Of a DNA stretch of 64,000 nucleotides, positions 57,201-64,000 are shown piece after piece. The stretch is taken from NCBI GenBank assembly GCA_002007465.1, contig LNAC01000278.1, positions 1,030,333-1,094,332 on the forward strand. The letters are read 5' to 3'. The translations under genes were made by a program, and so were the position numbers. Within the stretch, counting starts at the first letter, position 1, and every line of letters begins with the position of its first letter. The notes under the pieces are model-generated. The model ran no database searches. It was not told where the DNA came from and saw nothing but the letters and a program-made list of their open reading frames with translations. The DNA comes from Ailurus styani (taxonomy: Eukaryota; Chordata; Mammalia; Carnivora; Ailuridae).

Positions 57201-60056
57201 CAGAATGATGTGGTTTGGTGCCACCACACTTCCATGGTTTTCAGTCCTACAGGGGCTCACAGTGTTCTCTGGTGATCTTCCTTTTGCCCTTCTCTCTCAT
57301 TTTTCATGATAATCATTTAAAAACTACCAGTCTCGGGCTTTCTACCCCATTTCCTTCTCCCAGCAGAACAACTCACTACCTACTTAAAGAAAAAAGAGAA
57401 GCTGGTATTACGTCAGTTACTGACAGCTCATTTTCATTGAGCGCATAATAGGTGGTAGGCTAAGCCCTTTACATTGAATTCTTGTAAGTCCCTTGAGCCG
57501 GGAACTGTCGAGTGCCCCCTTGTACAGAGGAAATTGACCTGTAGCACCATGAAGTAGGCTGCCAAGCGAGGATAGCCAGTAAAGGTTGCCGCTGTGCCGT
57601 CAGGAAGGGCTGGTCAAGCTCAGATGGTAGTACCACTGCAGTGTTCACGTGCTTACTTACTTTATAGTCTTCTCATATTGTGGTGTCAAGGACTGACAGC
57701 ATAGTGGGAGAGAGACACATGAGAAAATTGCCAAGCAATATCCCAAATTCCCAAATGTGATGATGAAGGTATACAGAGTTCCATGGGAACACGGGGAGGG
57801 GGGGGTTATTTGTGGAGTTATTCAGATAATCAGTCCTATTAATGAAGTTCACGCTGGACTGTCCTGACCTCCCTGCTTCTGTCTGTGGAGGATATGTCAT
57901 CCCTCCTCTTAAGAAAGGCTAAATTCTCCATGTTTTTGGACTTTCTCTGACTGTCATATTCTTTCCTTCAGTTATACATGTGTGCAGATACACCTTATAT
58001 TTAATCTCTCTGGTCTTTCTCTTTCAGAAACACACTTTCAGGTCTCCCTGATGTAAAAAGCAAGCTCTGCCTTAACCAAACGTCCTCTGTAGTCTGTACC
58101 TTTCATTCTCTGCACAGCTGAACTTCTAGTAGTCTTTGCTTGCTCAACTCATCAGAGAGAGCTGCTTATGTTTTCATCATTAACTTATCAAATATCTACA
58201 TGTTTCCTTCATGCAAGTGTTCGGTGTAAAATAGTGGTTAAAACAGAGTCTCTGCTTATGTGAATATAACAGCCTAGAAGAGTGGACAAGGAGACAACAT
58301 ACAGTTGACAGCATACGAAGGGCTGCAGAGAAGTTAGTTATGAGAGGGACCCACTTGCATTGAGGGGGAGGGTTCAGGGTAGATTTGAAGAGAGATTTCA
58401 AAGATGCAAGAAGCAGAGCAAAAGGAAAGTGTTTGAAACAAAAGGAAAGTGACATGTGCTAAACCTCTCTGGCCTAAGACCCCTTGTGTCCTGGTACTTG
58501 AGGAGAGGCAATTTTGGCTAGAATGTTGAGGTTGGAAAGCAAGAAAGAATCTGATTCTTCAGGGCCTGAGGGCCCCAGTAAGAAGTGGGTTTTGTTCTAA
58601 GTGAAGTGGGAAGTTGAACAGAGAAGAGTGACATTCTTTGGTTTACATTTCTGAAAAATCCTTTCTGGTTACAGGGAGAATGGATTGGAAGAGAGTAAAA
58701 GAGGAAGTAGGCTATTCATGGTCCTCCAGGCAGGAGATGGTTGTGTTCTGGGCTGAGGGCATGATTGTGGAGATGGGAGAAGTGAGTGGACTACAAACTC
58801 TGAAGGACTTACCCGAATGGACTTAAAAATGTGAGGGTGGGAGTGTGAAAGGGAGGAACAAAAGTAGGACTTGTGGCCTTCCAGCTTGATAGGCTGTTTG
58901 ATAATGTTATTTTCTGAAATGTTTAAGGTGTGGTGGGGTGGATGGATGGATTTTAAGGGGAAAATTCGATAACTGAATAGAAATATCAAATAGGAATTTT
59001 TATTTAACAGTCTAGAAATTTGAAGAGCAGGACATACAAGAGATATGTATTGAGAGTTCACAAATGAAAATAATATTTGGAATCATGAGATTCGATAAGA
59101 TCATTCAGGGAGAGACAATATAGGATAAAGAGGAGAGGGCTTACGAATTGGTCCTGAGGAACCCCAAAATTTAATGGTCAAGTGAAGAAGGAAGTGCTGG
59201 CAAAGAAACTGAGGAAGCAGCCTAAGAAGTGAAAAGACATGTTAAGACTATGGTTTCACTGTCACTTTCTCATGAAGGAGGAAGTGGTCATCTGAATTGC
59301 ATGTAGCAGAAAAGATAAACTGGGTAAGGATAGAAAAGTGCCCATTGGTCTTGGCACATGGCGATCATTGCTAGGGGCGGATGACCAGTTGGAATATATG
59401 TTAGAAAAAGGATCAGAGTAAATAATTCCCAGAAAATAAAATACATATGGAAAATAAATGAGAAAATGTTCAGCATTCTGTCTAATTGAAGAAATGGAAG
59501 CTATAACAATCTCGGTGTTAATTTTCACCTAAAAAGTTAACAGAGCCTTTAAAAAATGAGCACATCCAGTATTAACCTCAGGGATATAAAACAGGTGCAC
59601 TCAAAAATTATTGGTGGAAATATTAATTGGCAGCTTAATATTAATTGACATTAAGCAATAGAATATTTAGAAAGAAACACATTTTTGCACTTAAGCCATC
59701 TGGGGTGTGACTTCTAAGATTTGGTTAAAATATGTACCCTCTAATCTTGTTTAGAGAATGGTCCCTAATAGTTTAAAACTCAGCTTTATTTCACATCAGT
59801 CTTAAATGTTTTGAATTAACTCTTTTAACAGTAAATTTCCTATGTGTTACATTTTCCTCTCTGCTTGGGAAGATAGTAAAAACACATAGGTTTTGCTTTA
59901 TATATATATGTATTTCTGTTTGGGGGAAGTAGGCATTTTGAGTTAAAATAATTTTTATACTTGCTTTACAAAATGCAATGCATAATTAAGGTAAATCTAT
60001 TTTAGTTTATTAATTTCTGCATGTGATTATACAAAATATTTCTTTTTATGCTTCAG
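54246..60056 (+). other. ABCD3: Intron 20
   Basis: About 5.8 kb with no SINE at all. It includes old repeat sequence near 58150-59240 and a faint L2-like stretch around 56930-57090. The remainder (54250-56920, 57100-58140, 59250-60040) is unassigned. Confidence 0.8.
58150..59240 (+). repeat. Old interspersed repeat, family not assigned
   Basis: CAGGGAGAATGGATTGGAAG, GGTCCTCCAGGCAGGAGATG and TTGGTCCTGAGGAACCCCAA are parts, in order, of the same old repeat type as 43500-43960. Confidence 0.4.
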
Positions 60057-60161
60057 ATGGCAAGATTATTTTATCATAAACCCCAGTTTGCCATTTTGGA
60101 TGAATGCACAAGTGCAGTTAGTGTGGATGTGGAAGGCTACATTTATAGTCATTGTCGAAAG
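60057..60161 (+). CDS. ABCD3: ABCD3 exon 21 (Walker B, D-loop)
   Basis: 105 nt, 35 codons, phase 0, acceptor TATGCTTCAG and donor GTAAGC. It encodes [20 protein letters not shown] followed by [15 protein letters not shown] (about residues 581-615). FAILDE is Walker B with the catalytic Glu, and CTSAVS is the D-loop region. Confidence 0.98.
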
Positions 60162-60867
60162 GTAAGCATTTCAGGTTCTCAGTTGGAGGGTCCCAATCAT
60201 TCTTCTTGGTTTACTCTGTGTCCAACCAAATGTCTACTCAAAGAGAAGATTTCAAGTTATTAAGTAACAAAATGACTATCAAAGGGTGTTCTATCTGCTT
60301 TAATAAAGATTTCAAATTATAATTAATAGATATGAGTAAAAAAATTGTAAATGAATTCTGTATATAATTCTCTTTAGCTGTATCTTAGATTTGAAGCAAA
60401 TACTATATTTAAATTTACTTCCCTTTTATCTCATTCCCTCTACTCAGGAATTAATAAACTGATATTAATGTGTTCCGTTAAGAATGAAACCTAAATATAC
60501 TTTTTTTTTTAATCAAGAAAACTTGATAGTAATCATGTGGTAGTTTCAGTTTGTCTTTTTTTTTTCCTTTTTTCTTTTTTTTTTCCCTCTGGCCTGGGCA
60601 ACATTTTACCAGAGTTTCTTGTGGTAGCCTTTTCTGAGGCTGTGCATACTGATACCATTCTTTAGCTATTTAGTAGTTCTGTGGTTACTGTCACAGTGTC
60701 TATATTCTTGTGGGATTTTGAGAATAAGAGCAGTATATCCTAACTATTTTACAGTGTTACATAAGTAACAGAAGTACAGGAGTCTTTTAACAAATTTTAA
60801 GTGTTATTTGGGGGTTTACAGTAAATAGAAAAGGTCATGTTGCATATTTACGGTATGAATTTGTACT

Positions 60868-61012
60868 ATTCAGAGTGTGGTCATTGATCAGCATCTCCTG
60901 GGAGCTTGTTAGAATGCAGACTCTCTGGCTCTACCAAATTAGAGTCCACATTTTAACCAAATTCCCAGAGGATTCAAATGCACATTACAGTTTGAGAAGC
61001 ATTGGTATAATG
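60868..61012 (+). repeat. MER5A-like hAT MITE
   Basis: CAGAGTGTGGTCATTGATCA, GGGAGCTTGTTAGAATGCAG and CATTACAGTTTGAGAAGC follow MER5A order. Confidence 0.65.
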
Positions 61013-61820
61013 TTGAAAGAATAAATTTGCTACATTAATCTTTGTAGGAAGATTTTTCTGTACTTATTTTATTTCTTTAGTGGTTTGTTTTCTATTCTTG
61101 AATCAGTTTTGTTCATTTATAATCTTTATGTATCTGTTCATATGAACTTTCAGATTTATAGGTATTGGAGGTATGGTCTCTATTTGATCAGTGATTTAGA
61201 GGCTCTTTGGTGGTAGTTTTGACTGTGTGATGTCCCCTTATGTTTAGCTGTATGTCCCCATGTAAGATGCAATTTTCCTATAAAAGTATAGATTCCATTT
61301 AAAAGAAGAAAATTCTTATGGGGTCCCCGGTCAGTAGTTTAAATTATATTACTATAATAGCAGTTGAATATGTATAAACATGAAATGAGATATGAACTTG
61401 AACTTAGAGCTCATTTACAGCCACAAAACAAATACAAATTTACAAATTAAGTACAGACAAAACACAGTTTCAAGTTGGTAACATTAAAGAGACCTCTGAT
61501 ACTGTTTTGCCAAAACTAAACCACCAGTTTGGGATTTAATTATGGAAAGATACGTAGTCTGAGGTCCAGATCTTATATTTTGAATTTTGCTTATGTATCT
61601 TATTTAAGTAATTCTATCAGAAAGCGTGCTTTCATTAAGTTGAGATCTGATCCAATTATTGTAGACTCATAAAAAATAATACCTGAAGTGAGCTTTCAGA
61701 AATCAAGTGAGTGTTGTACCAGTGAAAAGTTTTACTAATATCTTATTTTGTCATGCAGTTTGTAACCAATTTGAGAACCTTTCCACATGACATCCAAAGT
61801 TATGGCACATTAAAAGTGTT

Positions 61821-62072
61821 AAGTGCTATCACTTTTCTTTCTTTCTTTCCTTCCTTCCCTTCCCTTTTCCTTCCCTTTTCCTTGCTCCCTTCCTCCCTCC
61901 CTTCCTCCCTTCCTCCCTTCCTTTCCTTCCCTCCCTTAAGCAGGCTCCACACCCAGCACAGAGCCCGACTTGGAGCTTCATCTCATAACCCTGAAGTAAT
62001 GACCTGAGTCAAAATCAAGAGTCAGACATTTTACTGACTGAGCCACCCAGGCGCCCCAAGTGCTCTCACTTT
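61821..62072 (-). mobile_element. CAN-SINE 22 with an expanded CTTCC tail
   Basis: The duplications AAGTGCTATCACTTT (61821-61835) and AAGTGCTCTCACTTT (62058-62072) bracket a TTCCTTCCCTCC-type pyrimidine expansion (61836-61938) plus the SINE head region (61939-62057, ending GCCACCCAGGCGCCCC on +). The expansion stands where the poly-T tail and SINE 3' part should be. Confidence 0.88.
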
Positions 62073-62279
62073 CAGTAATTACTTGGTACCAGCAGAAGTA
62101 CAAACACAGACTTGGGCACTTAAATCTCATGGTAGAAATGATCAGAATATACTTAGACTAATTTAAAAAAAATTATCAAAATGAAAATAAAATTAGAACT
62201 CATGATGGAATTATCTGTATACTCTAGCATTTATCTCTGTCCACCTGAAGAGATCCATTTTAAGCCACTACTGATCTAG

Positions 62280-62505
62280 AGCAGGGTTTCTCAGTCTCAG
62301 CTCTGTTGACATTTTGGATCAGCTAATCCTTAGTTGTGAGGAGATGTCCTTTGCTTTATAGGATATTTGACAGCATCTCTGACCTCTATTCATTAGATGT
62401 TAGTAGCACTCTCAGTTGTGACCATCAAAAATGTCTCCAAACATTGCTAAGTGTCCCCTTAGGGATAAAACTCCTCTTCCCTCCCCCAGTTGAGAACCAC
62501 TGATT
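62280..62505 (+). repeat. Old DNA-transposon-like repeat, second copy of the 32545 family
   Basis: It begins CAGGGTTTCTCAGTCTCAGC and ends CAGTTGAGAACCACTGATTC, with inverted ends (GTTTCTCA and TGAGAACC) typical of a hAT-type MITE. Confidence 0.6.
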
Positions 62506-62589
62506 CAGAGCATCTGCAGTTATATTGATTAGTGAGGTTTTTTTTCTGATCTTTATTAGAAATCTCTAACTCTTTATTTACAGTTTAAA

Positions 62590-62787
62590 AACCAGTAAGG
62601 TTTTGGGGCACCTGGTTAGGCGTCTGCCTTCGGCTCAGGTCATGATCCCGGGGTCCCAGGATTGAGCCCCACTTTGGCTCCCCAATTAGGGGGAGTCTGC
62701 TTCTCCCTCTGCCCCTCCTCCTTCTTGTGCTCTCTCTCTCTCTCAAATAAATAAATAAAATCTTAAAAAAAAGAACCAATAAGGTTT
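62590..62787 (+). mobile_element. CAN-SINE 23 with 14-base target duplications
   Basis: Sense SINE from GGGGCACCTGGTTAGGCG to AATAAATAAAATCTTA. AACCAGTAAGGTTT (62590-62603) and AACCAATAAGGTTT (62774-62787) flank it. Confidence 0.92.
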
Positions 62788-63434
62788 CAAAACTGAAAGG
62801 TTTTTCATTATTTTGTAGCATGCTTAATGGGGTAGCCAAACCTTGCCTAAACTAACAGAAGATATTTAAACTCTTAACTCATCTCAATGTTGGTGTTCTT
62901 ATATGTTGCCACAGAAACATTCATATTTTCTGCCCCACAATTCTGATGATAATACTGCTTTTCCAAAATCTGAATTCCCAGACACAATCCAAAACAGGTT
63001 CCAATAAAGGATTATGACCCTGTATTTGAAAAATTTTGACCGTAGATAGTACTATTTTGATTTAATTTTCCTGATTTTGACCTCTTGCTATTTTTACTCT
63101 TCTTGTACTCTTTTCATATATTTTTCACAATAAAATAGAAACTGTGTCAGGATGTATATTTTCTGCCCCAAACAAAATAGTACATTTAATGCTAGTACAT
63201 GTTAGTTTTTTTTCTTAAAGAATTTATTGATACTTGTGTGTTTTTATTATATGGTCAGTGGTCTGTACTTTGCATTACCTTGAACATTGGCATCAGTTGT
63301 AATTTTTTCTGTTTTTCATTGATTTTCATTTATAGCTTATGAAGATAGTCATTTTAATAGTTTAAATATATAGATGAGTTTAATTTTTGATTCTGTGTTA
63401 TTGCTGTAAAACTGAGTCTTTTTTTTTGTATTAG

Positions 63435-63491
63435 GTTGGCATCACGCTCTTCACTGTGTCACATAGAAAGTCTCTTTGGAAACACCATGAG
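63435..63491 (+). CDS. ABCD3: ABCD3 exon 22 (H-loop)
   Basis: 57 nt, 19 codons, phase 0, acceptor TTTTGTATTAG. The donor is GTTTGT, the least consensus-like of the series. It encodes VGITLFTVSHRKSLWKHHE (about residues 616-634). The His of TVSHR is the H-loop switch residue. The C-terminal exon was not found before the window ends. Confidence 0.97.
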
Positions 63492-64000
63492 GTTTGTATT
63501 TCTTATATTGAATGGTATAGTGGAATTTTATCTTATTTAAATATGTGAATTCAGGTGATTATGGTTTTAGATTTCCGGTGTATGTTCTCTTATAAACCTT
63601 GAAGGATAAAAGGTGATTCTAGATTTTCCTTAAATATTGTAGTTGTCAGTTTTGAAAGCTCTAATACATATTAAACAAGCCCTGGTTGATTTGAGAGATA
63701 TTAGAGAACCAGTTAGTGGTTCTCCGTTTTTATAAATGACTATTATATAATAACTGACTAAAATTTACACAACCTTATCACAGCTATGGCTAAGTAAAGT
63801 TTTTCTTGACACCCAGTATTGACAAAAGGGAAAGAGTCTTAGGAAGGATTAGATGGCAGAAAGTTTAAGGACATTTTTAGTGAGATCATGGCTGTAAGGG
63901 GAAACTGAGTAATGTCGGCTGTGTTTATCATTGTACTGTAATAAAATAGAATCATTAAGTAGTCACTATAACTTACATAGTGATTACAGTGAGGTTTGCA
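63492..64000 (+). other. ABCD3: Intron 22 (5' part)
   Basis: No sequence resembling the last ABCD3 exon, and no repeat recognised, up to the window edge. Confidence 0.85.

Larger units (their letters stand above)
60162..63434 (+). other. ABCD3: Intron 21
   Basis: About 3.3 kb. It holds a MER5A-like element (60868-61012), a SINE with an expanded CTTCC tail (61821-62072), an old DNA-transposon repeat (62280-62505) and a + strand SINE (62604-62773). 61020-61800 and 62790-63420 are unassigned. Confidence 0.85.
16506..63491 (+). other. ABCD3: ABCD3 gene body (PMP70), exons 2-22, both ends outside the window
   Basis: Twenty-one exons on the + strand join into one uninterrupted frame of about 598 codons that I recognise as ABCD3, the peroxisomal membrane ABC half-transporter PMP70. 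The family dimerises in the peroxisomal membrane and imports acyl-CoAs, including branched-chain, bile-acid-intermediate and dicarboxylic species, for beta-oxidation. Seen in sequence: hydrophobic helices, the EAA-like NSEEIAFYNG loop, Walker A GPNGCGKS, Q-loop PQRPYM, signature LSGGEKQR, Walker [10 protein letters not shown] and H-loop SHRKSLWKHH, in the order expected for an ABC-D protein. Introns with GT-AG ends rule out a processed pseudogene. ABCD1 and ABCD2 were considered, but the residues match ABCD3 far better. Exon numbers assume a single upstream coding exon. Residue numbers in the exon entries are approximate (human-like, give or take two). Confidence 0.97.

Noticed and set aside
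63492..64000. Search for the last ABCD3 exon
   Set aside because: No sequence encoding the expected C-terminus was seen before the window edge.
1..64000. tRNA genes, CRISPR arrays, bacterial operons, endogenous retrovirus genes
   Set aside because: The tRNA-like parts are heads of CAN-SINEs and would not fold as functional tRNAs. The direct repeats are target duplications or microsatellites. No retroviral gag, pol or env reading was recognised.

Overview
The window is mammalian nuclear DNA from a carnivore. It is AT-rich, non-coding for most of its length, and carries 23 recognisable carnivore tRNA-derived SINEs (CAN-SINEs, head motif GGGCGCCTGGGTGGCTCAG, tail AATAAATAAAATCTT). Several copies have the variant head (GTGGGTTAAAGCCTCTGCC) that I associate with mustelids, so a weasel, mink or otter-like caniform is my best guess. 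That species call is inference only.

One gene runs through almost the whole window on the + strand: ABCD3, the 70-kDa peroxisomal membrane ABC half-transporter (PMP70). I place 21 consecutive coding exons, numbered 2 to 22, from 16506 to 63491. All have GT-AG boundaries and compatible phases, and together they give about 598 codons with no frame break. The first exon (start codon and peroxisomal targeting segment) lies upstream of the window and the last (about 25 residues plus stop) lies downstream. Exons 3 to 14 encode the transmembrane domain, including the EAA-like loop across exons 9 and 10. Exons 15 to 22 encode the nucleotide-binding domain: Walker A in exon 17, Q-loop at the exon 18/19 junction, signature LSGGE in exon 20, Walker B in exon 21 and H-loop in exon 22.

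The most interesting object is at 30553-30622, inside the intron between exons 4 and 5. It is a second, diverged copy of exon 5. It has the same length (70 nt), the same phases, intact acceptor and donor sites and an open frame, and 11 of its 23 full codons encode the same residue as exon 5. Including both copies, or neither, brings a stop codon within a few codons. The pair therefore has the architecture of mutually exclusive exons that would exchange the segment leading into the second membrane helix.

Layout: 1-16505 is intron 1. It starts with the 5' part of a carnivore L1 on the minus strand (1-2335), followed by 12 of the 23 SINEs, a long ancient antisense L1 (about 10200-13050) and a hAT transposase remnant (about 13965-14330). 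16506-33711 holds exons 2 to 6 with large introns and few young repeats. 34281-47052 holds exons 7 to 16. 47053-53189 is a large repeat-rich intron. 53190-54245 is a tight cluster of exons 17 to 20. 54246-64000 holds exons 21 and 22 and their large introns. No RNA gene, CRISPR array, promoter or CpG island was found, as expected for a window inside a gene body.
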